A stretch of 64,000 nucleotides of DNA from Acidithiobacillus sp. YTS05 (GCF_024396695.1 NZ_CP094359.1:1922001-1986000); one strand, 5' to 3'; shown: positions 46,561 to 55,867, counted from the stretch's first letter. Notes: generated by a model not told the origin, from the sequence alone. Made by a program: numbers and translations.

Positions 46561-47976
46561 TTAAGACGCGTTTATCTTTCCTGCCTGATCAATAGTTTTT
46601 TGATCAACTCGGGAAATTCCTAGAACTCCAATCGCTATCCATATGGCGACAATAATTGGACCAAGAACAACCGGCCAAGGAAATGGATAGATTGTAAAAA
46701 ACAGCCCAAGAATGATAAGCATGCTGCTAATTATAGGGGCTAGTACGTGCGTAACAAAATTCATAGTATGGTAACGTTTGAAGTATAATGTGAGAGCTAT
46801 GTTTGCAATAATATGAGCCAGAAAAGAAGCAATAGAGGAAATTGTCAATAAAACTAGAAACCCATTATATGGTCCAAGAATAAGACCAGCAGTGACACTA
46901 ATGACAAAACTCAGAACGGTTGCCCAAATGATGGCAAGGTAAGGCGAGCGGTATCTTTGGTGAATATTTTTTAATGAAGTCGGCAATAAAATTCCGTCAC
47001 GAGCAAAAGCAAACATCATGCGAACAAGTGAATTTAAAGGCGCTAGGATACCAGTTAACAAACTGTTCAAAATAAATAAAATCAAAATAAAAGACATCCA
47101 CAAGCCGATGTCTGATCTAACTAATATGACACCAGGTATACTTGATTTGCTAAATGACGTCATGTTAAGTGGCCCCCAACCTACCGTCAACGCATAAGAC
47201 ATCAGCACGAAAAGTCCCGCAGAGAATAAAAACGACGAAGTGACAGCGAGGCGGATGATCTTATGCGGTTGATGCACTTCCTCTCCAAACGTCGCTGCCG
47301 CGCTATAACCAGACATTGAAAACATAGCAAGTATCAGCCCGATGCCAACTCCAGACCAGCCGTGCAATGCTAAATGCGGATTAAGAAATACTGACATCGT
47401 ATTGTGAGAATGTGGCGAACATATAATCCACAACGAGATCACTATTAATATGATGATTTCTGCTGTCCCGGTCCAAAGAGAATATTTCAAAGATGGCCCG
47501 ATACCACGGTATGAAAAATATAAGACGAACGCATAGATCAAACCCAAGAGAGCAATCCAGCTACCGCTAGGCAAGTGACTATGAAAGTAGGTTAGCAACC
47601 CAGGCAAAAATATACCTGCAACAAAAAGCGAAGCATTAGTTATAATCATGATATATGATAGCATAAAAAGCCACCCAGTAAGTATCCCGGCCTTCGGTCC
47701 CCAGCCTTGGCTTACGTAGTTATAAAATCCACCAGCACTCGCGATATGACGTGAAAACTGTACTGTAGTGTTAACCGTAAATGCCATTGCAACGGCCGCC
47801 AAGAAAAACGTAAGAGGTAAGGCGCCCAGTGCATATGTAGCAGTTCCAGTCATGGTGGCTGCCATAGCGCCCGCTGGTGCGATCACAGAGATGGATTGGT
47901 ATGTAGTTTGCCAGAACCCTATGGCTTTCGTGTTTACGTTTTCACTATTATTAAATTTAACAACCACTTTTTTCAT
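46561..47976 (-). CDS. APC-family amino-acid permease
   Basis: A 471-residue transporter with about 12 membrane helices. The first has the APC-type helix break (ISVIAPAGAMAATMTGT), and helix 3 follows (ASAGGFYNYVSQGWGPKAG). A+T-rich, unlike its D-amino-acid neighbours, so possibly acquired separately. ATG 47976 has AAAGGAG 5 bases upstream. Possible role: uptake of D-alanine or other amino acids feeding DadA; this is inferred only from proximity. It is convergent with the dadA operon. Confidence 0.88.
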   Translation of the reverse strand: MKKVVVKFNNSENVNTKAIGFWQTTYQSISVIAPAGAMAATMTGTATYALGALPLTFFLAAVAMAFTVNTTVQFSRHIASAGGFYNYVSQGWGPKAGILTGWLFMLSYIMIITNASLFVAGIFLPGLLTYFHSHLPSGSWIALLGLIYAFVLYFSYRGIGPSLKYSLWTGTAEIIILIVISLWIICSPHSHNTMSVFLNPHLALHGWSGVGIGLILAMFSMSGYSAAATFGEEVHQPHKIIRLAVTSSFLFSAGLFVLMSYALTVGWGPLNMTSFSKSSIPGVILVRSDIGLWMSFILILFILNSLLTGILAPLNSLVRMMFAFARDGILLPTSLKNIHQRYRSPYLAIIWATVLSFVISVTAGLILGPYNGFLVLLTISSIASFLAHIIANIALTLYFKRYHTMNFVTHVLAPIISSMLIILGLFFTIYPFPWPVVLGPIIVAIWIAIGVLGISRVDQKTIDQAGKINAS

Positions 47977-48258
47977 CTCCTTTATTAAAAGTTCTGATTT
48001 TGATAATACTAGGCATTAGTCTAAAAAAGTAAAGCCATATAGCAAATTCATTATCAACAGCGCAGAGCGCATTAACCACGGCCCCAATACCTTGCCAATG
48101 AAACTCGCGGTTAAGAGGCCATAGTTTTATTATGATTATCATGCTATTCCCTGTAAATACATAAGATTAGATCGCCATCTAGTGTAACGCTATTCCTTTA
48201 ACAAAATATGTATTAATAGAATCTCTCGCTGCGCCTGGAGATACCGTCTAGGCCAAAA

Positions 48259-49082
48259 TTATGCAACCTTGAATTCAGGGTCGAAGCGTTTTCCGAATTT
48301 GAGCACGCCGAAGGCCTGGTGTAGGAGCTTGCGCATGGCCGCTTCCCAGCCCAATGGCCCGACTGGCGGATCAAGGGATTGAGCCCAGCATAGGCCACCA
48401 CCTGCTTAACCGAATGGAAGCGATCCAATGGACTGAGATAGGCCGGCAAAGTAGCGGCGGTTTTCTCTCCAATGCCAGGAATGCTGGAGAGCAGATTTTG
48501 CTGCTTTTTGAGATCTGGATGGTTATCGATGTGGCTCTCAATTTGGGCACGGATTATCTGGATTTTCGTTTCCAGGAAATCCAGTTGGTCCTTGACGGAT
48601 TGCCGCGCCAGACCTTCAGCGGATTCCTGGCGGTTCCTCTCCATTCTCTGTAGTGTCAGAAGATCATCCATGCGCTGTACAAAGGCTTGAAGGTCGACGA
48701 TCTCGTCGGCTGGCGGTACCCAGGCTGCGTGACGATGCATCCTGCAATAAGGGGCAATGAGCCGAGAATCGGCCTTGTCCGTCTTGACCCGGGCTAGCTC
48801 GGTTTTGCTGAAGGCATGGATCTGTGCAGGGTTGACCACGCTGATCAGGATCCGCTGCTGTACCAAGAAACGCGCCAAATTACGGCCGTAGGCGCCGGTG
48901 GCTTCCGTGCACAAGTGGGCTTCGAGAGCGCCGTACTGGCGTAACCAATCGCGGAATTTCTGAGGACCAACAGGATCATTGGGAAAGACCTTACTGCGAT
49001 ACTTTCCTTCCAAACTCAGAAGAGCTAAGTCAATCCTGGCCTTGGCCACATCGATGCCGACAAAAAGGTTGGGTTGTTTCAT
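48259..49082 (-). pseudogene. IS110-family transposase, C-terminal deletion
   Basis: The DEDD N-terminal domain is intact: D in LFVGIDVAKARIDLAL, E in CTEATGAYGRN, D/D in RVKTDKADSRLIAPYC. The Transposase_20 domain begins (SSIPGIGEKTAATLPAYL, then YAGLNPLIRQSG) and then jumps, out of frame, to the last 24 codons (MRKLLHQAFGVLKFGKRF to KVA). About 60-70 residues are lost, including the catalytic Ser region. It cannot transpose by itself. Confidence 0.85.
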
Positions 49083-49440
49083 ACCAAACTCCTTCCAAAA
49101 ACAACGTGACGATCAGCGGACTATGCCGCTTCATTCTTAGTTGTGCAGGCTCACACCACAAGGCTGGCCTAGGATCCCGTCCGAACATACTGGCAAAGGT
49201 AAGGCAAGGGATTAATTTCCAGGGCAAGACAAGTCCTTAGAGCGACAAGAGTCTATCTTGCCTCGCGCCGGGGATCAGCCGAAGGGTACCAGTCCACACG
49301 GACCGATTCCAATACATAAGACGAGGAGTGTACCGTCCGCGCCCATCATCTAATCGCCAGCGCAAGGCTGATCGCGTAAGGACGTGCGAAATACATACTG
49401 AGCACGGCGATTCTCCTTGTCCATTAACGTCCACCATCAC
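49083..49440 (-). ncRNA. Non-coding IS110 left end, possible bridge-RNA region
   Basis: About 350 bases upstream of the IS110 gene contain no gene. In IS110-group elements this position encodes the structured bridge RNA that guides donor-target pairing. I see local complementarity (for example CTTGTCGCTC with GAGCGACAAG near 49238-49250 region) but have not folded it. Borderline call; the transposase is dead. Confidence 0.35.
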
Positions 49441-49479
49441 TTAAGCAGGTTCATTATCGGTTCTTTAGCGTGGTTAGAT

Positions 49480-51888
49480 TCAGTAAAATCTACCAGATAT
49501 ACCGACTTCAATAAAACGAGGCATGCCAGGGTAGGCGGAGTTATACTGATTTCCAACAGCGGTAAATCTGTATTGCTTGTACACCTGCGCTGTATGGACG
49601 TAATAATGGTTATCAAACAGGTTATCTATCGAAAGCGTTGCCTTGATATACCGTACATGTGGTACTTCAATAGGCAACTTATAGCTCGCATTTAGATTTA
49701 CTAAGAAATATGGAGAAACCTTTACCGATTCAGTAGGCACTGTGGCGTCTTGCAATACCAGTTCTGGCTCGGTAGGCGGTAGATCATATGTTGTTGGTTG
49801 TGACCCTGTGTAAGATCCATATATTTGCAAGAAAAGTCTATGTGTTTTAAAGTTGACGCCAAGATTCGCCAACCAATTAGGGACGGCTGCAAGTGGATCT
49901 CCGGCAAATACGTAGCCATATTGCCCCTCAAACGGAGTATCACTGGCTGAAAACGAGTTCATATATTTTGCATCAGTGTAGGAACCAGACGCAAATAGAG
50001 ACCACCTATGAGTTAAAATATACTTTCCGGAGATCTCAATACCTTTCATTTGTTCTTCACCAATATTTGAATACAAAGAAAAATTTGTTAAATAGTCAGT
50101 GTAGAATGAAAACATTCCGTGCATATTTTGCAAAAACCCATCAACGTTAAGATAAAGCCTTTTACTCACATATCTCGCACCTGCTTCATAGGCATTAACT
50201 GTTTCCGGACCGGGCGCCACTGTTGTGCTTCCGGAGGAACCTAAAACATAATCCTGCACAGGGGCAAAACGGGCTCCCTTACCATAACTAGCGTAGGCGA
50301 TTATATGTTTTGTGACATCGTATGAAAGACCAAAATAAGGGAGAATATCTTTACTATAATTGCTCAGAGTGTAAGGGTGTGGTGGGGTTCCGTAAATATT
50401 GTATGGTACGTAGTTTGTTGTATTTACTCCTGTTATTGTTACTCCAGGCTCTATATGTAGGGAATTGTTAAATAGAGATAGTTTATCCTGAATAAATCCG
50501 CTGAATACAGTCCGTCTTGCTATGTTGCCGTAAGTCAAGGCATTATATCCTGCTTCCTCAGGCATATTGAGAGTTCCATAAGCGTAGGTAGCATTATTAT
50601 TACCTGTCGATTCGTTTGCAATTAACCCACCAATAGTTATCGTATTGAGTGGAAGGAATATGTTGATCTTTGGCACAAAACCTATAGTTCTGGTGTGATT
50701 GACTTGCAGCTCGGCTGCCTCTCCAGCATGGTAGCTACCAAAGCTCTGGACAGGGTTATAAGTAAAATTATTATTATTCCCATATTCCTGACCAATGGGT
50801 CCGTACGCAAAGTACGGCGAGTTGAAGTTAACCTGATACGGATACGTTTCATTGATGTATTGGGGATCTGTATATCCTTCAAATCTATTATCCTTATGTA
50901 TATAAAACACCTTCCCAGAAAGTACTATATATCTATTTAAATAGGTTTGGTCTCCGAGAATCGCAGTAAGAAATCTATTGTTTTGATGGTTGCTAGCCTC
51001 CGTTAACGGATAATTATAGAAAATACCGTATTTATCAAGCTGCGGAATCGGAGTTGTCTCTGTTAGCATGTAGCCTGATCCGCGGTTGTAAATAATCGTG
51101 GCAAAAACCTTTGATAAGCCATAGTCGTATGGTTTTATCGCGCTGAATAAAAAATCTGTATACTTTGCGGGGGTATGTTGAATATATCCATCTGTAGTTG
51201 TTCTGCTAAGTCTGGCAAGTATTTTTAGCCCTCCCGTATCAGGTATCGATCCGGTATTTACCTGAAATCCATAGGTGTCTGTAGAAAATGAACCGATTTT
51301 TGAAAATAAGTCTACGTAGAATTTTTTTGTTGGCTGTTTTGTTTTGTACGATACGGTACCTCCAACCGTAGCGAACCCACCTCTGTCAGGGGGAGCTACA
51401 CCCGGATAGACGTGAATCCCTTCAATCTGACCCATGCTTACTAAAGATCCTACATTATTATCCTGATTGTTGATATACGCGCCTTGACCTCCGTGTAAAA
51501 GGCTAATCATTGGAATACCATCTAATGTTTGGGCTAACTGACTCATTCTAACCCCGCGAACCGTAAGGGTTGGTGTTCCTGGCCCGATATTCTGTTGGTA
51601 TTCGTTCACCGAAGGGGTGAGTTTTAGAATGCTGTAGATTGATGCAGCAGAGCTCGCGTGGTCGATTTCTTTCTTCCCAATAATGGACATGGCCGAGGCG
51701 ATGTTCTTTTCCCCGATCTTGAGCTTTTGATATTTTTTCTCGATCTTCTTGAGTTCTACCACCTTCTTGTCGCTACTGCTGGGTGTCCCTGCCAGGACCG
51801 GTAGGGCATACCCCCCCATCACGACGATCGCTGTGCAGACTGCGATACGGCAGGAACGGCTGCTCAGTACGGGGAATCCAGATCTCAT
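49480..51888 (-). CDS. TonB-dependent outer-membrane receptor (right copy)
   Basis: An 802-residue receptor facing the left copy. Residues 1-103 are identical, then the plug and barrel diverge, though key blocks persist (TVRGVRMSQLAQTLDGIP, VYPGVAPPDRGGFATVGGT, NIGEEQMKG, YGYVFAGDPLA). It ends in VGISGRFY. Same length as its partner. The substrate is unknown; many Tyr and Asn residues in extracellular loops and a strong A+T bias mark the barrel part. Confidence 0.92.
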   Translation of the reverse strand: MRSGFPVLSSRSCRIAVCTAIVVMGGYALPVLAGTPSSSDKKVVELKKIEKKYQKLKIGEKNIASAMSIIGKKEIDHASSAASIYSILKLTPSVNEYQQNIGPGTPTLTVRGVRMSQLAQTLDGIPMISLLHGGQGAYINNQDNNVGSLVSMGQIEGIHVYPGVAPPDRGGFATVGGTVSYKTKQPTKKFYVDLFSKIGSFSTDTYGFQVNTGSIPDTGGLKILARLSRTTTDGYIQHTPAKYTDFLFSAIKPYDYGLSKVFATIIYNRGSGYMLTETTPIPQLDKYGIFYNYPLTEASNHQNNRFLTAILGDQTYLNRYIVLSGKVFYIHKDNRFEGYTDPQYINETYPYQVNFNSPYFAYGPIGQEYGNNNNFTYNPVQSFGSYHAGEAAELQVNHTRTIGFVPKINIFLPLNTITIGGLIANESTGNNNATYAYGTLNMPEEAGYNALTYGNIARRTVFSGFIQDKLSLFNNSLHIEPGVTITGVNTTNYVPYNIYGTPPHPYTLSNYSKDILPYFGLSYDVTKHIIAYASYGKGARFAPVQDYVLGSSGSTTVAPGPETVNAYEAGARYVSKRLYLNVDGFLQNMHGMFSFYTDYLTNFSLYSNIGEEQMKGIEISGKYILTHRWSLFASGSYTDAKYMNSFSASDTPFEGQYGYVFAGDPLAAVPNWLANLGVNFKTHRLFLQIYGSYTGSQPTTYDLPPTEPELVLQDATVPTESVKVSPYFLVNLNASYKLPIEVPHVRYIKATLSIDNLFDNHYYVHTAQVYKQYRFTAVGNQYNSAYPGMPRFIEVGISGRFY

Positions 51889-51935
51889 GTTTTGCGTCCT
51901 CTCTTTCTTCGATTGCGTTAAACCAAGAATGAACT

Positions 51936-52185
51936 CTAGCTACTAATCTCTACGGGAACCGTAAAACGCAAAGGCTTATGCGGCATGTGTGTCGTGTAGG
52001 CCGGGAAAGTGGTATTGCGAATCGCGCGCAAGGCGGCTCTGCGGATGAGCGGGTTATCCGTTCCTCCGACCACGTGGACGTCAAACGCGGATCCACCAGA
52101 GAAGGTGCCACCTGAAATGCCACTGTCACGGTCCCGTGCAGGTGCAAGCGCTTAACTATGGCCGGGATCCGCAGGTTCTTCTTGA
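51936..52185 (-). pseudogene. tonB C-terminal remnant (right copy)
   Basis: Mirror image of 40175-40424 with the same frameshift between AFQVA and GGTFSGG, so the damage preceded the duplication. Confidence 0.78.
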
Positions 52186-52560
52186 CTAGGGAGCGTGCTC
52201 CCGAGCCATAGGCACCAAATTCGGGGTAACGAGAAAAATGGCTTCATCGAGCCGGTTGGAAAATCCCTCTCCACGAGCGCTGCCATAGTGGTGTACCAGC
52301 CCATAATGGCGAAGCGCTGCACTGAGCAAACCCTCTTCCGGCAGCCTGCGTGAACTCTCCAGTAGTTCTTGGAGATCGTTTCGATTCATCTTGCCGTGTT
52401 CTGATACCCTCCAGAGAATCTCCCGGCCTTTTCGGGCGGCACTCCGCAAATACCAACCGCGATCAAATATCACCGTCAGCACCATCAGCAGCAGGAGTAT
52501 CAAGAGGTACAGAACACCGTCAGAATAATTGGCGAGATGAATCAGATAATCGAAAGACAT
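52186..52560 (-). pseudogene. Truncated ExbB-like gene (right copy)
   Basis: Encodes exactly the same 124 residues as 39800-40174, with the channel helices missing after NRLDEAIFLV. Confidence 0.8.
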
Positions 52561-52661
52561 AGTCGACCCTCACAAAGCAGGGGATGCGATCAGAAACACA
52601 AAGGAGCCAGAGCCACCCGTAATGACGCAAAGAAAGCCAAAATCATACCTGTTACAACATC

Positions 52662-52677
52662 AGCAATGTTTATGCCA
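52662..52677 (-). promoter_or_regulatory. sigma54-type promoter of the right exbB-tonB-receptor locus
   Basis: Mirror copy of 39683-39698 (TGGCATAAACATTGCT on the minus strand). Confidence 0.62.
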
Positions 52678-52800
52678 ACTTTTTGATGGAGAACGAGAAT
52701 ACGCGCGCGACATTGAATAAGTCCTCATAATAACAGTAGGTTAGGATGTTCTGGCACCTCTCAGTGACGATGATCTAACCCGCTGTTTCCGAAGCTCTAA

Positions 52801-52840
52801 TGCATATTCATGGTGCAATGATATGCACCCGCATAGTGCC
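52801..52840. promoter_or_regulatory. Two NtrC-type dyads, right arm
   Basis: Mirror copies of the left-arm sites: TGCATATTCATGGTGCA at 52801-52817 and TGCACCCGCATAGTGCC at 52824-52840. Confidence 0.55.
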
Positions 52841-53006
52841 TTGCACTAGGCTGGACTTCCTTCCTGAAAACTGGTGCAGTCGATAGACGCACCAAATGAA
52901 ATCCTGCTGGTCGTCCCCAGACCTACTGGAGTAGGCACCTCGAAAAGCCCAGTTCCGGTGCATAAATTCAGAAACCTTTGGCACTCCTTGAGGCAGGAGG
53001 AGTAGC

Positions 53007-53058
53007 ATGCAAATGCAGCACATCGGATACGCCGCGCGTTTCAGCTTTTGTTGCAGCC
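53007..53058 (+). pseudogene. 5' end of an interrupted gene
   Basis: GGAGGAG precedes ATG 53007, and the frame reads MQMQHIGYAARFSFCCS before it runs into an IS end at 53059. Good start context but too short to identify. Confidence 0.3.
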
Positions 53059-53097
53059 TGAATCCTCCCGATTTCTATGGAGGCTCTGTAACGTGAC
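53059..53097 (+). mobile_element. 39-bp end of a second IS3 element, cut by another IS
   Basis: TGAATCCTCCCGATTTCTAT and the following bases through AACGTGAC match the orfA-side end of the IS at 34861-36046 with one mismatch. The next IS begins immediately after. Confidence 0.85.
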
Positions 53098-53136
53098 TGA
53101 ACCACCCCGGCATTGGCGGAGGCTGTTGTGTTGAAG

Positions 53137-54060
53137 TTAGGCGGCAACGGAGGTTGATTGCCCAAGTTGCCGGTAGTAGTTTGCCTCAGCTTCTGCTGGG
53201 GGTACATAACCCAAGGGTGCCATCAGCCGCTGCTGGTTGAACCAGGACACCCACTCCAGAGTGGCCCACTCCACAGCATCGGCGGATTTCCAGGGACCGC
53301 GTCGGTGGATGGGTTCGGCCTTGTACAACCCGTTGATGGTCTCGGCCAAGGCGTTGTCGTAGCTGTCGCCAGTACTGCCGACCGAAGGGTCGATACCTGC
53401 CTCCTGAAGCCTTTCCGTATACCGGATGCTGACATACTGAGATCCTTTATCTGAGTGGTGAATCAGGGTCTGATCGCGCTCGAGCTGACGCGCGCACAAA
53501 GCCTGCTCCAGAGCATCGAGGACGAAGTCGGTAGTCATGCTGCGACTGACCCGCCAGCCGACGATGGAGCGGGCGAACACGTCGATGATAAAGGCGACAT
53601 AGACCCATCCCTGCCAGGTGGAGACGTAGGTGAAATCAGACACCCAGAGCTGGTTGGGCCTCTCGGCAGTGAACTGACGCTTGACCCGATCCAATGGATA
53701 CGGGGTCAGCGGATTGCTCACAGTGGTCCGCACGGGTTTCCCGCGGACCACGCCCTGCAGGCCCAGACGGCGCATCAGCCGCTCGACCGTGCAGCGAGCC
53801 ACCTGAATACTTCGCGCTGGAGTTGCTTCCAGACCTTGACGACACCATAGACCTGCTGGTTGGCATTCCAGACGCGCGTGATCTCTGGCAGTAGCAGCGT
53901 ATCGCGCTGTTCCCGGCGACTGCGCAGCTCCGGGTTGCGACGTCGGGCTGTGCGGCGTCGATAGGCCGACGGGGCGACCTGCAATACCTCGCAGATCGGC
54001 TCGACCCCGTAGGCTTCTCGGTACTGGTCGATGTAAGCCGTTACGACTTGAGCTTGCGGT
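53137..54060 (-). pseudogene. IS3-family OrfB, frameshifted
   Basis: The N-terminal part (YGVEPICEVLQVAPSAYR, then QQVYGVVKVWKQLQRE) and the DDE core ([36 protein letters not shown]) lie in different frames. The shift is near 53810, between QLQRE and [15 protein letters not shown]. Confidence 0.85.
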
Positions 54061-54364
54061 CGAGCTCCGCTTGCGCGAAAAAAGCGCTGGCGGTTCGCAG
54101 AATCTCATTGGCTCGCCGCAGCTCCTTGGCCTCCCGCTCCAGTTCTTTGATACGCTGGGCTTCGGCAGTGGTCACACCCGGCCGCCGACCTGTATCTATC
54201 TCTACACGCTTGACCCACTCGTGCAGGGTGGCGGCAGAACAGCCAATCTTGGGCGCAATCGACTCGACTGCCGCCCACAGGGACGGATATTCGCTACGAT
54301 GCTCCTGCACCAGACGTACCGCACGTTCACGCACTTCGGGGGAATACTTCTTGGCTCTGTTCAT
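54041..54364 (-). CDS. IS3-family OrfA (intact)
   Basis: A 107-residue DNA-binding protein: HTH ([20 protein letters not shown] to [12 protein letters not shown]) and a leucine-zipper tail ([30 protein letters not shown]). It gives the reference for the deleted orfA at 35799-35996. On its own it cannot transpose. Confidence 0.9.
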   Translation of the reverse strand: MNRAKKYSPEVRERAVRLVQEHRSEYPSLWAAVESIAPKIGCSAATLHEWVKRVEIDTGRRPGVTTAEAQRIKELEREAKELRRANEILRTASAFFAQAELDRKLKS

Positions 54365-54414
54365 GGCTTCATTCTCTCTCGAATCGAAGCCTCCTCAAAA
54401 CCCGGGGTGGTTCA

Positions 54415-55039
54415 GTTTCGATGGCAAAGCGCACGACGGGCAGGAGACAGGGATTCCGTGCTCTTGCGCATTCCCGAAACAGGCGTTCTTCTTCGTCGCC
54501 TTGCGAGCGGCGGTCGCGGCCTCTTCCAACCTTTGGCAGCTGGACTTTGGCAGTGGGTAAGCCCATGGGAAACGCCAACCCCCATTCGCGCTCGGCCTTT
54601 TTCAATACGCGGCTCAGCAACCCAAGCTCATGTTTCACCGTCTGGCCGGATACTGATTTTCCGCCGCGCCCTGTCTCCTTCAATCGCTGGTCCCTGTATA
54701 TTGCGATAGCACTTGGGGTCAGCCTGGCGACACTCGTCTTGCCAAAATGTTCTCTGAGCGATTTGGCACGAGAAAGCTCAGGATAACAGTGTTTTTTCTC
54801 TGTCAAGACTTCCCGCTCATATCGGTCTAGTAGTTCAGCGATAGTAGTGCGCTCGGCTTCTGTACGATCCTGCCAGACGCCACGCTCCATTTCTGCCTCG
54901 ACTTGCTTCGCCCAGGCTTGCGCCTCGCTCTTGGTGCGAAAGGTCCTGACCTGCTGCGGGTAGCCTTTTTCTTGCGTATCCTTACCTGCCAGCCGATGCG
55001 TACGTTCTGGTCATCATAGCGAGGGGAAATGGTTGCCAT
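54415..55039 (-). pseudogene. Tyrosine integrase remnant of the island
   Basis: ATG 55039 with GGAGG upstream begins MATISPRYDDQNVRIGWQVR, an arm-type DNA-binding start. One extra A in AAGAAAAAGG near 54977 shifts the frame; the next frame continues GYPQQVRTFRTKSEAQAWAK, VEAEMERGVWQDRTEAE and the core-binding domain (SLREHFGKTSVARLTPSAIA, then TVKHELGLLSRVLKKAE) to LLPVVRFAIET, where the IS3 end cuts it. The catalytic domain with Arg, His and Tyr is gone. Its position beside the tRNA identifies the island integrase. Confidence 0.9.
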
Positions 55040-55149
55040 GCGACACCTCCACGACGGTGCTTTTTTCGGCTCAGTGTCGCGCCAGTGGAGCGGAAAATCA
55101 ACAAACTGGAGGAGGAGGCGTTGCAATCTTTACAACTTATTGATTTTAT

Positions 55150-55226
55150 TGGCGCGCGGTAGAGGATTCGAACCTCTGGCCTTTGGCTTCGGAGGCCAAC
55201 GCTCTATCCAGCTGAGCTAACCGCGC
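55150..55226 (-). tRNA. tRNA-Arg (anticodon CCG)
   Basis: A complete 77-base cloverleaf: acceptor GCGCGGT/ACCGCGC with discriminator G and encoded CCA, D arm AGCTCAGCTGGATAGAGC, anticodon stem TTGGC/GCCAA with loop CTCCGAA (anticodon CCG), T arm AGAGG-TTCGAAT-CCTCT. It decodes CGG. It is the integration site of the island; its 3' half was probably supplied by the element. Confidence 0.95.
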
Positions 55227-55240
55227 ATGAGGACTGCAGT

Positions 55241-55867
55241 TTATTTTGTCGGACCGCGGAAGTCCAGCGCGAGCCAGTATTGCTCTGCCGAACGGGCGCG
55301 GGAGGCGTCGGGTTTGCGCACGACGATTTTCGCAAAATTGGCGCGCAGTTCCCGCCGTAATTCCTCGGCCCCAGCACCCATGAAAACCTTCATCAACAGA
55401 GTGCCGCCGGGTACCAGCCACTCCCGGGCCAGATCGAGGGCCAACTCGCACAAGCCTATGGCGCGGGCCTGATCACTACTGGCGATTCCAGACATATTGG
55501 GCGCCATATCGCTCATGACCAGATCCACCCCCTCGGGAAAGGCTTCGCGGCATTGCGCAATCACGTCCTCATCGTAGATGTCGCCCTCGATCACCAGGGC
55601 ATCGGCAATGGGATCCATGGCCAGCCGATCTACCGCAACAATACGCCCTTGCGGGCCGATGATTGGCGCCGCGACCTGCGTCCAGCCGCCGGGCGCCGCT
55701 CCCAGATCGAGAACCCGCATACCCCGTCGCAAGATGCGGTCTTTTTCTTGTATTTCCAGCAACTTGTAGCTAGCCCGGGAGCGATAGCCCTCCTTCGCCG
55801 CCCGTTGCACGTATGCGTCCTGAAAATGTTCCTTGAGCCAGCGTCCACTCGATTTACTGCGCGCCAC
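55241..55867 (-). CDS. rlmE: 23S rRNA 2'-O-methyltransferase RlmE
   Basis: Methylates U2552 of 23S rRNA late in 50S assembly. SAM site VLDLGAAPGGWTQVA; catalytic Lys in ASYKLLEIQEKD, Asp in VMSDMAPNMSG, Lys in TLLMKVFMG and Glu in SAEQYWLALDF region. GTG 55867 (VARSKSSGRWLKEHF) has GGAG upstream and gives 208 residues, the family length. Divergent from yhbY, as in many proteobacteria. Confidence 0.96.
   Translation of the reverse strand: MARSKSSGRWLKEHFQDAYVQRAAKEGYRSRASYKLLEIQEKDRILRRGMRVLDLGAAPGGWTQVAAPIIGPQGRIVAVDRLAMDPIADALVIEGDIYDEDVIAQCREAFPEGVDLVMSDMAPNMSGIASSDQARAIGLCELALDLAREWLVPGGTLLMKVFMGAGAEELRRELRANFAKIVVRKPDASRARSAEQYWLALDFRGPTK

Larger units (their letters stand above)
51580..52931 (-). 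repeat. Right arm of 1,352-bp inverted repeat
   Basis: Reverse complement of 39429-40780; the same length to the base. It carries the same promoter, the same exbB and tonB defects, and the receptor N-terminus. Confidence 0.95.
53098..54414 (-). mobile_element. IS3-family element (1,317 bp), orfB frameshifted
   Basis: Terminal inverted repeats TGAACCACCCCGG / CCGGGGTGGTTCA. The left flank is an IS end and the right flank is the integrase gene; the 3-base flanks differ (GAC, GTT), so the site was rearranged by deletion or recombination. Confidence 0.88.
34691..55226. mobile_element. Decayed genomic island at tRNA-Arg(CCG), about 20.5 kb
   Basis: The right edge is an intact tRNA-Arg gene (55150-55226) with a broken tyrosine integrase beside it. 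The left edge (34691-34728) is a second tRNA-Arg 3' half, matching from the anticodon-stem strand GCCAA to CCA. Both are followed by the same outer bases (ATTTTATT on the plus strand). This is the classic footprint of integration at a tRNA. Contents: IS elements, paired TonB receptors in inverted repeats, D-amino-acid genes and a permease. Confidence 0.82.

Noticed and set aside
48106..48121. TGGCCTCTTAACCGCG (minus strand) as a sigma54 promoter for the permease
   Set aside because: The GG-GC spacing fits but the -12 box is weak and no dyad is visible; matches this loose occur by chance.
47957..48142. Small 61-codon leftward gene before the permease
   Set aside because: It overlaps the permease ribosome site, has no family and no ribosome site of its own.
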